From Roseibium sp. HPY-6 (GTDB lineage Bacteria > Pseudomonadota > Alphaproteobacteria > Rhizobiales > Stappiaceae): a stretch of 64,000 bases of DNA. The notes beneath the pieces are model-generated. The model was not told the DNA's origin, did no database searches, and worked only from the letters and a program-made list of their open reading frames with translations. Shown here one piece after another: positions 1 to 8,457 of this stretch. The DNA is taken from positions 1,922,001 to 1,986,000 of the forward strand of contig NZ_JBEWCD010000002.1 of assembly GCF_040530035.1 (NCBI RefSeq), in the 5' to 3' direction. Positions within the stretch are counted from its first letter, which is position 1. Each line of letters opens with the position of its first letter. Both the position numbers and the translations under genes were made by a program.

Positions 1-1
1 C

Positions 2-355
2 CTGGAAAACCTGATTGCGCACAGGGAAGCAAAGGCCAGCCAGTCCTACAGCGCTGCCATGAGTGATGTTTCCGACTTGAAGGACAAGGTCGAGATTCTG
101 GCAGATCTGAGAAGCCACGAAGGCTACATGGCGGAGGCGATCAGCGACCGGGACGGTTTTCTTCTTATTGAAAATCACTGTTCGATCTGCGCAGCTGCGA
201 CGGCCTGCCAGGGTTTTTGCCGTTCCGAGCTCAGCTTGTTCAAAACAGTGCTCGGGCCCGAGGTGACCGTTGAGCGTGTCGAACATCTTTTGTCGGGGGA
301 TCGCCGCTGTATGTACAGAATCACACCTCAAGATAGCGCCGAACACTCTGAATGA
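2..355 (+). CDS. Cysteine-cluster (SufR/ArsR-like) transcriptional regulator, 5'-truncated by window
   Basis: The frame is open from base 2 with no start, so the N-terminal winged-helix part expected of this family lies outside the window; 117 residues are visible. The visible part has the ligand-binding half of SufR/ArsR-like regulators: a cysteine cluster (HCSICAAATACQGFC) followed by RSELSLF, then VERVEHLLSGDRRC with a further cysteine. In SufR-type proteins such cysteines hold an Fe-S cluster and control DNA binding; that role is inferred here. The ATG at 59 is internal and unlikely to be the true start. An ABC exporter begins 35 bases downstream on the same strand and may be co-transcribed. 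Confidence 0.7.
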   Translation: MENLIAHREAKASQSYSAAMSDVSDLKDKVEILADLRSHEGYMAEAISDRDGFLLIENHCSICAAATACQGFCRSELSLFKTVLGPEVTVERVEHLLSGDRRCMYRITPQDSAEHSE

Positions 356-389
356 GATTTCTCTAACCGCAACTCCGGGAGTTTGAAGT

Positions 390-2273
390 GTGGCATTTGC
401 CAGGCCATTGCTTGCCGGGCTGATCGACAGATATTTTCGCCCGTTCGAAACACACCTGAAGCCGCTCGACCTGCCCGTGACACGCTTGCCGGACCAGGGG
501 CCGCTCAGGCTCGTATGGCATTTTGCCAAGATGTTTCGCCGGCAGCTTCTGATCGTGAGTGCGCTGGCGATGATCTCATCGGTGCTGGGGCTGGCCGGAA
601 TCTGGGCAATCGCCTATGTCGTTGACGGCGTCACGGAACAAGGTGCATCGCAGTTTTTGACGGACCACGGCTGGGCGTTGCTCGGTTTCTTCGGTCTGTT
701 CGTTATCCTGGATCCGCTGGTCTTTCTTTTGCGCCAGACCTTTGCTTTTCAAACGGTCCGCATTCTTCTGCCGGCGGCAATGCGCTGGCAGGCCCACAAG
801 GCTGTTGAAGCGCAGGATCTTGCTTTTTTCGAAGACACGTTTGCCGGGCAGGTTGCCTCGCGCATTGCGCAGGTGACAATGTCCGTCCATCGCCAGATGA
901 TGCTCGCAATCGAGCGGATCCCTTTTCTTGTGATTCAGTTTGGCGGATCGCTTTTGTTGCTCGTGGCACTGTCATGGCCACTGGCTTTGCCGGTTTTTGT
1001 CTGGATTGTCGCCAACACGCTGGTCGCCTGGCTCGCTGTTCCAACGTACATGAAGCGGTCTGCAAAGGTCGCGGCGGCGAACTCCCGCGCCACGGGAGCA
1101 ATGACCGACGTCTATTCCAATATAGCGATGGTCAAGCTCTTTGCGGCGGAAGATTCAGAGGCAGGCGCCATCCGCAAGGTCATCGGGGAAACGATCGACA
1201 CGCGCCATAGTGAAAACAGGGCTTACATACTAACGGACAGCAGCGTCTATTTCCTCAATGTGCTGATGATCCTGTCCGTCGTGGTGATCGGATTCTGGGG
1301 CATGACGGGCGGCTGGGTCACGATCGGCGACTTTGTTGCCGGCCTGACGGTTACGCGTGCACTGTCGGCGGCATCCTCCAGCTTTATTGGTGTCGGCCAG
1401 TCGATCACGAGCACGCTGGGAACGATCAAGGACGCAATGCCGATCATGACCAGCCAGCCTGAGATTAAGGACCGGCCGGGCGCGGTTGCGCTGAGGGTCG
1501 AAGACGGCAGGATCGGATTTGACAATGTCTCCTTTGCCTATCGCAAGGACCGCAAGGCGGTGTTGGACGCCTTCAGCTTGTCGATCGAGCCGGGCGAACG
1601 GGTTGGCCTCGTAGGGCTTTCTGGCGCGGGCAAATCCACCGTCATTTCGTTGCTCATGCGGCTACGCGATGTTTCAGGAGGCAGTATCAGGATCGACGGA
1701 CAGGACGTCAGAGACGTCACGCAAACATCACTCCGCAGCCAGATAGGCGTCGTGACGCAGGACATTTCGCTTCTGAACCGGTCTATCAGAGACAACATTC
1801 GCTACGGCAAGCCTGACGCGAGCGACGAGGAAATCCGCGCGGCTGCACAAGCTTCCGAGGCGCTTGACTTCATTAGCGAGCAAAAGGACAGCAAGGGGCG
1901 CGAGGGACTTGATGCGCATGTCGGTGATCGGGGCGTTAAGCTTTCGGGCGGCCAACGGCAACGCATCACCATTGCCCGGGTGCTTTTGAAAAACGCACCC
2001 ATTCTGATCCTCGACGAGGCGACGTCCGCACTCGACAGCGAAGCTGAAATCGCAATCCAGCAGAACCTTGCTACAGTCATGGAAGGCCGGACCACCCTCG
2101 CGGTCGCCCATCGTCTGTCGACAATTGCGGCAATGGACCGGCTGGTTGTCATGGACAAGGGGATGATTGTTGAGGAAGGCACCCATCGCGACTTGTTGGC
2201 CCGCGGCGGGCTTTATGCCGCGCTGTGGGAGCGGCAGTCGGGCGGTTTCCTCGCGCTCAGCGCAGCTGAATAG
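390..2273 (+). CDS. ABC exporter, fused permease and ATPase (MsbA/ABCB type)
   Basis: A 627-residue half-transporter starting at GTG 390 after the GGGAG-like sequence at 378-382. The N-terminal half holds about six hydrophobic transmembrane segments (for example around residues 55-75, 90-110, 185-215 and 285-320). The C-terminal half is the nucleotide-binding domain: Walker A GLSGAGKST near residue 410, the signature LSGGQRQR near 516, Walker B ILILDEATSALD near 537 and the switch histidine in AVAHRLST. This is the exporter architecture that works as a dimer in the inner membrane; lipids, drugs or peptides are possible substrates and the sequence does not decide. It follows a cysteine-cluster regulator and converges with the methyltransferase at 2310. 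Confidence 0.88.
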   Translation: MAFARPLLAGLIDRYFRPFETHLKPLDLPVTRLPDQGPLRLVWHFAKMFRRQLLIVSALAMISSVLGLAGIWAIAYVVDGVTEQGASQFLTDHGWALLGFFGLFVILDPLVFLLRQTFAFQTVRILLPAAMRWQAHKAVEAQDLAFFEDTFAGQVASRIAQVTMSVHRQMMLAIERIPFLVIQFGGSLLLLVALSWPLALPVFVWIVANTLVAWLAVPTYMKRSAKVAAANSRATGAMTDVYSNIAMVKLFAAEDSEAGAIRKVIGETIDTRHSENRAYILTDSSVYFLNVLMILSVVVIGFWGMTGGWVTIGDFVAGLTVTRALSAASSSFIGVGQSITSTLGTIKDAMPIMTSQPEIKDRPGAVALRVEDGRIGFDNVSFAYRKDRKAVLDAFSLSIEPGERVGLVGLSGAGKSTVISLLMRLRDVSGGSIRIDGQDVRDVTQTSLRSQIGVVTQDISLLNRSIRDNIRYGKPDASDEEIRAAAQASEALDFISEQKDSKGREGLDAHVGDRGVKLSGGQRQRITIARVLLKNAPILILDEATSALDSEAEIAIQQNLATVMEGRTTLAVAHRLSTIAAMDRLVVMDKGMIVEEGTHRDLLARGGLYAALWERQSGGFLALSAAE

Positions 2274-2309
2274 CAAGTATTCAGGCAGCATCGAAAGGCC
2301 GAAGGGACA

Positions 2310-3404
2310 TTAATTACGTTTCAAAACAACACTCAGATGCCACTGTTCCAGCGCGTAGGCCGTTGTTTTTTCGCGGTAAAGCTCCTCGAATTGCCTGAAA
2401 AATTCGTCTTCCAGCCACTTTGTATCCTTGCCGGCGCCCAAAGTGGGTTCGAAAAGCTGCTTGCGCAGAGAGCTCGCTGCAAAGGCTCTCGTATATCCCG
2501 CATATTGCCGGGCATATTCCGCCGGATCGTCGAGATGACCTGCAAAGAGATCTCCGCCGCCATCGACGGGCAAAACGGCAATGATATCGATCTCGTAGGC
2601 GTCCTGAAGGTCCGGGTTGGTCTCAAACGGCCGGCGCGCCTCTGCCTCGGTCATGAACCACAGTCCGAAAACGAAGCTTTCCGCTCGTTTCCTATCCAGC
2701 AAACCTTCATCCACCATGGACTTGGTGACTATCTGCAAAGCGCGGTAAACGCCGCGGCCAGAAGCTGCAGTGTCGTTGATTTCACCCGCTTCAGGCACCG
2801 CTCCAAGCGTTGAGACAAAAAGGTATCCGCCGGAGCGAATTTCTTGTGCCCGCATTTGAAGAAACCTTGTCCAGTCCGCTTCGGCTGCCCGCCACATTTC
2901 GCGTCGTGCCTCGCCCGTCAGATCCGCGAACCAGACGGTGTCCGGCGCGTCATAGGGCCTGGATACGCTTAGCCAGTGGCTGGCAAAAAAACAGGTGGCG
3001 AGAGAGACGGAATTGTCATCCAGCATGCGGTCATAAAACGATCCAACGGCAGTCTCTATTCGAGGCGGTGGATCGCCCCCCAATAAGCCGGTTTCACTAT
3101 TGATAAGCGCCATGAGCGCGTCCCAGTCGTTGCCGGGTTGATCCGCGAAACAGATTGATATCGGCTTTGCCACATCTACTGCCTGCCAGGTTGTCAGTGC
3201 TGGCCGGGCAGTTTCGATGGTGCTTTGCCCGGGGCCACAGCCGAAATCGGTGAAATTGAGGGGAGCCGGCAAGTGCGAGACACGGCCTGCAAGGTCAGCG
3301 ATGCGTTCATGATTGCCCATCGCGTGCTGCTTCTGCACGAGCGAATTTGCATTGTAGTCGACCATGCCTTCCGTAGAACGGCCTGCCGTGTCGTTTTCAG
3401 CCAT
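2310..3404 (-). CDS. SABATH-family SAM-dependent carboxyl methyltransferase
   Basis: A 364-residue protein starting at ATG 3404 with GAGGAAA just upstream. It carries the SABATH landmarks: an N-terminal YNANSLVQKQ segment, the SAM-binding DFGCGPGQST, NDWDALMALI (the NDFN..F position), GSFYDRML and the FFASHWLS segment that lines the substrate pocket in plant enzymes. The length is close to plant salicylate/jasmonate methyltransferases (about 350-380). The family forms methyl esters of small carboxylic acids. It stands alone, convergent with the ABC exporter and divergent from the pyruvate-kinase-like gene, so the substrate cannot be read from context. A generic class I methyltransferase is the alternative, but the HWLS and GSFY motifs argue for SABATH. 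Confidence 0.78.
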   Translation of the reverse strand: MAENDTAGRSTEGMVDYNANSLVQKQHAMGNHERIADLAGRVSHLPAPLNFTDFGCGPGQSTIETARPALTTWQAVDVAKPISICFADQPGNDWDALMALINSETGLLGGDPPPRIETAVGSFYDRMLDDNSVSLATCFFASHWLSVSRPYDAPDTVWFADLTGEARREMWRAAEADWTRFLQMRAQEIRSGGYLFVSTLGAVPEAGEINDTAASGRGVYRALQIVTKSMVDEGLLDRKRAESFVFGLWFMTEAEARRPFETNPDLQDAYEIDIIAVLPVDGGGDLFAGHLDDPAEYARQYAGYTRAFAASSLRKQLFEPTLGAGKDTKWLEDEFFRQFEELYREKTTAYALEQWHLSVVLKRN

Positions 3405-3591
3405 GGTTTCCTCGTTCGGTGCGTCGGGTCAGCGGCGCTTTATTTCACCAGATTTGCGCGTTTTGGCAATGCGTTGAAAGGCCAAATTGATACGCGTCAT
3501 AATTGAGCGCCACATAACAGAGTATACTTGCCAGGCGAGGGGCAGGGTACGGAAGCGACATACGTTTCCGGTATAAGTGGGGAGTCCTTCG

Positions 3592-5118
3592 ATGGATTTA
3601 CGGCACAATGGATCCGCAATCGAAGACAGCGCCGCGCTGGCTGAAAGACAATCAGGCAGCGTTGCCAGTGAGCTAGAAGCACTTTTCAGGGACGTGATGG
3701 CTTTGCGGACACACGTCTTACGCGATGCATCGAAACTTCTCGCCGGTTTTGGTCCTGGGGAACACCAGCCGGAAATTATCAATTTGGCTCACTATATCAG
3801 CCTGCGCCGGCACGATATCAGATCTCTTCAACGCCGATTGATGTGTCACGGTCTGTCGTCCATGGGCCGATTGGAGAGCCGCGTGATGCCGACTTTCGAC
3901 GCGGTGCTCGCGGCGCTTTCCGCTATGACAGGGCAGGCGCAGGATGCGTCTTTTGAGACCGATGCAGACTTCTTCAGCGGTCAAGATCATCTTGATCGGG
4001 TGACCGCAGAACTGTTCGGTCCAAAGCCGGTGAACCGCAGAAGCCGAATCATGGTGACATTACCAAGTGAAGCTGCAGAAGACAGCAGGCTCTTGCGCCG
4101 GCTCGTTCGAAAGGGCATGAACGTCGCCCGGATAAACTGTGCACACGACAATCCCTTCGTCTGGCGCAAGATGGCCGAGCAGGTGAGCGCGGCAGCCAGG
4201 AAGGAAAACAAAGACGTCAGGATCCTGATGGACATTGCCGGTCCCAAGATCCGAATTGAATCCGTCTTCAGCGTCAAGAAAGTTCCCAAGCTGGTTCCAG
4301 GAGACCGTTTTCGCCTTGTATTATCGTCGAAGCTTGGCGCACACCCGGAAATCATGGTCAGCGCAAGCGTGTCGTTGCCGCAAATGGTGGAGCGGCTGAC
4401 TGTTGGCGACAGGGTTCTGTACGACGACAGCAAATTGGAAGGCGCCGTAAAGAGCGTCTCAAATGGCGAAGCCATTGTTGAGGTAAACCGGTCAAAGGCC
4501 GGCGGCGCAAAAATCAAACCCAACAAGGGGATCAATCTTCCCGACACCTCACTCGGCATTTCACCACTGACCAACAAGGACAAGGGTGATCTGAAAACAG
4601 TCGTCGCCCTGGCCGACATGATTGGCTACTCCTTCGTGAGCGGACCGGATGATATCGACCTCCTGGAAGACACGTTGCAGGCCATGAAGCTGAGCGACAA
4701 GCCACTTGGTATCGTCGCCAAGATCGAGCGTCCCGAGGCAGTGGAAAATCTGCCGGCTCTGATCGCCCGTGCGAGCGTTCGCAGACCGCTGGCCATCATG
4801 ATCGCAAGAGGGGATCTTGCTTCGGAGATCGGCTTTGAACGACTTGCCGAAATGCAGGAAGAAATCCTCTGGATCTGCGAAGCCGCCAGCACGCCGGTGA
4901 TCTGGGCCACTCAGGTTCTGGAAAGCCTTGTGAAATTCGGCAGTCCGTCCCGAGGCGATATGACCGACGCGGCTATGGCTGCGCGGGCCGAATGTGTGAT
5001 GCTGAACAAGGGGCCTGCGGTTGACGAGGCAGTTGAACTGCTCGACAGGCTTGCGATGCGAATGGAAGGTCATATGACAAAGAAAACGCCGACCCTCCGC
5101 GCCTTGCGTTCGTGGTGA
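3592..5118 (+). CDS. Pyruvate kinase-like protein with N-terminal extension
   Basis: About 508 residues from ATG 3592, which has GGGGAG at 3579-3584 at good spacing; an in-frame GTG at 3577 is upstream but overlaps that ribosome-binding site. Residues 1-140 are an alpha-helical extension unlike classical pyruvate kinase. After it come RSRIMVTLP, the substrate/metal segment ARINCAH, the ILMDIAGPKIRIE strand before a beta-barrel B domain, AKIERPEAVENL (catalytic lysine/metal-ligand region), MIARGDLASEIG and WATQVLESL. The usual C-terminal allosteric domain is missing: the protein ends about 50 residues after the barrel. It may be a divergent or specialised pyruvate kinase, or act on another phosphoenol substrate. 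Confidence 0.75.
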   Translation: MDLRHNGSAIEDSAALAERQSGSVASELEALFRDVMALRTHVLRDASKLLAGFGPGEHQPEIINLAHYISLRRHDIRSLQRRLMCHGLSSMGRLESRVMPTFDAVLAALSAMTGQAQDASFETDADFFSGQDHLDRVTAELFGPKPVNRRSRIMVTLPSEAAEDSRLLRRLVRKGMNVARINCAHDNPFVWRKMAEQVSAAARKENKDVRILMDIAGPKIRIESVFSVKKVPKLVPGDRFRLVLSSKLGAHPEIMVSASVSLPQMVERLTVGDRVLYDDSKLEGAVKSVSNGEAIVEVNRSKAGGAKIKPNKGINLPDTSLGISPLTNKDKGDLKTVVALADMIGYSFVSGPDDIDLLEDTLQAMKLSDKPLGIVAKIERPEAVENLPALIARASVRRPLAIMIARGDLASEIGFERLAEMQEEILWICEAASTPVIWATQVLESLVKFGSPSRGDMTDAAMAARAECVMLNKGPAVDEAVELLDRLAMRMEGHMTKKTPTLRALRSW

Positions 5119-5197
5119 GGAATGGTCCGTCACGCGGATCGTTGATTAGGTTCAGCATGCTGTTGATTTTCCAAAACGCGGCTGACAATACTCACGC

Positions 5198-6043
5198 ATG
5201 GACAAGCGAGAACGCGCAGTATTGTTTCGTGAACGGCTTTCCGACGCGATCCGCAGCCGGGATATGAACCGCAGTGATCTGGCGCGCGGCGCCAATCTTG
5301 ATCGGTCGACCGTCTCACAGCTCTTGTCGGAAGATGCCCCGCGCCTGCCAAACGGTCAGGCGCTCGCGTCGATTTCAACAGCGCTGGGCGTGTCTGCCGA
5401 CTGGTTGCTTGGTTTGTCGACACATCGCGGCGCAGCCGCGGAAATCCTCGATCAGGCCGTGCAGGTCGCCGAAACCGACCGCCATCCTGTCGATGAACAT
5501 CTCCTGGCATGGTTCCGCGACGCCGTTGGCGCGAAGATCCGCCATGTACCGGCCAATCTGCCAGATGTCCTGAAGACAGACGCTATTCTGTCCTACGAGT
5601 ATGCGGGTGAAACCCTGCGCACGGCGGACCAGGCCATCACAGGAACGAGGGACCAGCAAGCGCTGCTGCACCGCGCCGAAACCGACATGGAAATTTCATT
5701 GTCCCGGGAAGCTCTGGAAGCCTTCGCGCGCGGCGAGGGACTCTGGTCCGGGCTGTCCGCGGAAGTGCGGCGTGAGCAGCTTCTGGTCATGGGCCAAAGC
5801 CTTTCTGATCTGTATCCATCGCTCAGATTACATCTGTTTGGCGCAACCGATCGCTATTCGTCTCCGTTTACGGTTTTCGGCCAGAAATGGGCCGCGCTGT
5901 ATCTCGGTCAACGGTATCTCGCCTTTTCGAATACGCGTCACGTTCAGCTCTTTGCGGGGCACTTCGATGATCTCGTCCGCCATGCGGTGGTCCGCTCGCA
6001 TGAGGCCGGCGAGTTTGTCGCCGGACTTGCCGAGAGTATCTGA
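5198..6043 (+). CDS. XRE-family helix-turn-helix regulator with C-terminal ligand-like domain
   Basis: A 281-residue protein. Residues 8-70 form a lambda-repressor-type helix-turn-helix (RSDLARGANLDRSTVSQLL, ALASISTALGVSADWLLGL). Residues 80-280 form a uniform second domain without a recognised catalytic motif, probably for sensing or dimerisation. No convincing ribosome-binding site precedes ATG 5198, so the start rests on the fit of the HTH domain. It follows the pyruvate-kinase-like gene by 79 bases. A perfect 12-bp palindrome lies 30 bases past its stop, but no target is evident. Confidence 0.7.
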   Translation: MDKRERAVLFRERLSDAIRSRDMNRSDLARGANLDRSTVSQLLSEDAPRLPNGQALASISTALGVSADWLLGLSTHRGAAAEILDQAVQVAETDRHPVDEHLLAWFRDAVGAKIRHVPANLPDVLKTDAILSYEYAGETLRTADQAITGTRDQQALLHRAETDMEISLSREALEAFARGEGLWSGLSAEVRREQLLVMGQSLSDLYPSLRLHLFGATDRYSSPFTVFGQKWAALYLGQRYLAFSNTRHVQLFAGHFDDLVRHAVVRSHEAGEFVAGLAESI

Positions 6044-6248
6044 ACCAGGCCTTTTTCTCATTTGACGGCAGACCGGTATACCGGCGTCTTCGGTTGCGCG
6101 ATTGGCGAGGCTGAGGGTGCAAATGCAGTTCAAGCGCACCGTTCGCGCAGACGGTCATAGTGTGATTTTCGACAATGCAAGACCTTGAAAACCGCCTTAC
6201 AAATGCGCAGGTGCATTGCCGTCATTCGCATCTACTGGTCGATTTTTC

Positions 6249-6294
6249 TTGACAAGTGAAAACTTTTGTATACATATGTAGACGTATCGATACA
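6249..6294 (+). promoter_or_regulatory. Promoter-like region with inverted repeat upstream of the 6318 gene
   Basis: An AT-rich stretch in otherwise GC-rich DNA. TTGACA at 6249-6254 matches a -35 box, with TATACA/TACATA around 6269-6276 as possible -10 sequences at slightly short spacing. TGTAT at 6267-6271 and ATACA at 6290-6294 form an inverted pair around repeated GTAnAC units. It lies directly before a small possible DNA-binding protein, so autoregulation is a reasonable guess. Confidence 0.4.
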
Positions 6295-6317
6295 AACGAA
6301 GACGATTGGTGAGGCGC

Positions 6318-6827
6318 ATGCCCAAGAGTATTCCGATCAGTGTCAGGTTAAGTGACGACGACGTGGCATTCCTGGCTGGCTACGAGGTTCAGGGCGCCAG
6401 GACGCCGAGCGACAAAATGCGGGAAATCCTGAAGGCCGCACGTGAGCGCGAGGAGGGCGTTCAGGATGTTGCAGCCTGCGAAGACCTGCTACGCTCCATG
6501 GCGCGCCCAGCCGAGAAAGGGTTGCGGCAGTTGCAGCGGGAAGTCGGGCACAGGTCCGACTTTGTCATGAAGCTGTATGAGCGTTTGCCTGAAATGCTGT
6601 CAGAGCTGATTGCTTCAGCACCGGGGCCGGAAAATGACCAAGAGGACCTTGTTCGGTTTGAAGCGGCGCTCTCCGCTGAACTGTTTTCGCTTATTGAAGA
6701 AATATTCGATCTCGGACTGACCACACCAAGCCGGACCTATGACCCGGAGCTGATGAACAAGAGACTGGCGCCGATCCTGGAAGTAGCGCGACTGCTCGAT
6801 CAAAAGCGTCAGAGCAGGGACGATTGA
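6318..6827 (+). CDS. Small protein with ribbon-helix-helix-like N-terminus
   Basis: A 169-residue protein from ATG 6318, preceded by GGTGAGG; a TTG at 6306 in frame is less likely. The N-terminus KSIPISVRLSDDDVAFL followed by SDKMREILKAA resembles a ribbon-helix-helix DNA-binding fold (one beta strand, two helices). The rest is helical and acidic, with no membrane segment. It has its own AT-rich promoter-like region with an inverted repeat, fitting a self-regulated repressor. It precedes pspA by 131 bases on the same strand and could regulate that operon. No family name can be given with certainty. Confidence 0.5.
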   Translation: MPKSIPISVRLSDDDVAFLAGYEVQGARTPSDKMREILKAAREREEGVQDVAACEDLLRSMARPAEKGLRQLQREVGHRSDFVMKLYERLPEMLSELIASAPGPENDQEDLVRFEAALSAELFSLIEEIFDLGLTTPSRTYDPELMNKRLAPILEVARLLDQKRQSRDD

Positions 6828-6958
6828 AGAATAGCCACAATGGCTGGATGACGAAGTGAAATTGAAGGCTGTGGCGCAAAAGAACTTGCTCGTGCCTCGG
6901 TTCGTTTGGACTAGACAAATTTATTGAATTTCAAAAGTAGAACGGAAAGGAAGGAAAG

Positions 6959-7642
6959 ATGGCAGAAGGTCTCGTTGCACGCGTAAAGCGTCTGGTTTCC
7001 GGCGGTGTGAACCAGTTGGTGGACTCCATTGAAAACACTTCCCCCGAAACGGTCATGGCCGAAGCGACCCGGGAAGTGGACCGGGCCGTGGATCAGGTAC
7101 GTGATGAATTGGCAGGCGTCCTGGCGAACAAGCATCTGGCCAATACACGGCTGGGGGAAACAACGTCGCGCCACGAAGAACTGCAGGGCCAGATAGCCCT
7201 TGCCGTGAAAGAAGGCCGTGACGATCTCGCCGAAGCTGCCATTGCGCGCCAGCTGGATCTGGAAGTACAGATCCCAGTGCTCGAAGCAGCTGTCGCCGAT
7301 GCAAGCCGCGAAGAGAAAGAACTTGAGGGCTACATAAGTGCGCTTCAGGCACGCAAGCGCGAGATGGAAGCGGAACTCGAGAACTTTCGCCGCGCCCAGC
7401 AGCAGAGCTCAACTGACAGCGCTGGTTTTGGGGCTGCCGCACCGAAAGACAGCGTCGAAGGTAAAACCCGCAAGGCGGAAGAGGCGTTCGATCGCGTCAT
7501 GAAGGGGGCCACAGGTCTCCCGGGCGGTCTGGCAACAGACAAAGCCGATGTGACCAAATTGGCTGAGCTGGAAGATCTGGCGCGCAAGAACAGGGTGTCC
7601 GAACGCCTTGCAGCATTGAAGGCATCGGCGAAAGACGGCTGA
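6959..7642 (+). CDS. pspA: PspA/IM30 phage-shock protein
   Basis: A 227-residue, almost wholly helical coiled-coil protein with the PspA start pattern (GLVARVKRLVSGGVNQLVDSIENTSPETVMAEA). PspA/IM30 proteins bind the inner face of the cytoplasmic membrane, polymerise and protect it from leakage. A very strong purine-rich ribosome-binding site (GGAAAGGAAGG) precedes ATG 6959. It ends three bases before a YqiJ-like membrane protein, followed by a flotillin, so the three form one operon for membrane integrity. The pspB/C and PspF genes of enterobacteria are absent here. Confidence 0.9.
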   Translation: MAEGLVARVKRLVSGGVNQLVDSIENTSPETVMAEATREVDRAVDQVRDELAGVLANKHLANTRLGETTSRHEELQGQIALAVKEGRDDLAEAAIARQLDLEVQIPVLEAAVADASREEKELEGYISALQARKREMEAELENFRRAQQQSSTDSAGFGAAAPKDSVEGKTRKAEEAFDRVMKGATGLPGGLATDKADVTKLAELEDLARKNRVSERLAALKASAKDG

Positions 7643-7644
7643 TC

Positions 7645-8406
7645 ATGGTCGACTTTATCCTAGCCGGGCCGAACACGCCGTTCGCGGTCGCTCTTGGATT
7701 GATGATCGCAATTGCGCTAGCAGAAGGCGTCGGCACGCTGATGGGACTTGGTCTGTCGAGCATGATCGACAGCCTGCTTCCCGAGGTGGATCTGCCTGAT
7801 GCGGATCTGCCGGATATGGATGCACCGGACTTCGATGCGGAAATATCCGGCGGAGCGCTTCCCGGCGATCTGGAAACGGTTGCCGCCGGCACTGAGGTTA
7901 CCGGGCCGGCCGGGCAGGGCATATTCAGTCAGATCCTTGGCTGGTTGTGCTTCGGGCGGGTGCCGGCGCTAATCATTCTGGTGATCTTTCTCACCGGATT
8001 TGGTTTGGCCGGATATGTCCTGCAAAGCCTGGTGCAATCGGTCACCGGATTTCTCTTGCCGGGCATTCTCGCCTCTGCCGGGGCGTTTGCGGGCGCTCTC
8101 CCCTTTACCAGGGTTACAGCGCTCGGACTGTCCAAGGTGATGCCAAAAGACGAAAGCGATGCTGTGTCGCGGCAGACTTTCGTTGGCAAGCCTGCGGTGA
8201 TCGTTCAAGGACACGCGAAGTCAGGCTTGCCAGCTCAGGCACGTCTGAAGGACGCCTCCGGCCAGAACCATTATCTGCTCGTCGAGCCGGATGTTGACGG
8301 CGAAGAGTTGGAGCAGGGAACGGACATCATCGTTGTCCGGCAAAAAGGGCCGCATTTTACCGCGATCCGCAATACGAATGCGACATTGACCGGCGCCGGC
8401 GACTGA
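7645..8406 (+). CDS. YqiJ-like inner-membrane protein with OB-fold domain
   Basis: A 253-residue protein starting two bases after the pspA stop. Hydrophobic segments lie near residues 12-35, 107-128 and 130-152. Between the first two is an acidic, repetitive linker (PEVDLPDADLPDMDAPDFD). The C-terminal 80 residues (FVGKPAVIVQGHAKSGLPAQ to the end) look like the OB-fold domain of the YqiJ/DUF1449 family, which resembles NfeD. Such proteins are encoded next to flotillins and are thought to work with them in membrane microdomains. The downstream gene is a YqiK-type flotillin, which supports the call. Confidence 0.72.
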   Translation: MVDFILAGPNTPFAVALGLMIAIALAEGVGTLMGLGLSSMIDSLLPEVDLPDADLPDMDAPDFDAEISGGALPGDLETVAAGTEVTGPAGQGIFSQILGWLCFGRVPALIILVIFLTGFGLAGYVLQSLVQSVTGFLLPGILASAGAFAGALPFTRVTALGLSKVMPKDESDAVSRQTFVGKPAVIVQGHAKSGLPAQARLKDASGQNHYLLVEPDVDGEELEQGTDIIVVRQKGPHFTAIRNTNATLTGAGD

Positions 8407-8457
8407 GCCTGGTGCCGGGCTCAAAAATTTCATCAAAGAAAAAGGGAGTTGTTAGTT

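Noticed and set aside
6073..6084. CCGGTATACCGG palindrome as terminator
   Set aside because: It is too short for a stable hairpin and lacks a T tract; at most it is a binding site.
6868..6892. Possible sigma-54 promoter (TGGC...TTGC) before pspA
   Set aside because: The distance between GG and GC is 13 bases rather than the required 10, so it does not fit a -24/-12 promoter, although pspA is a classic sigma-54 target.
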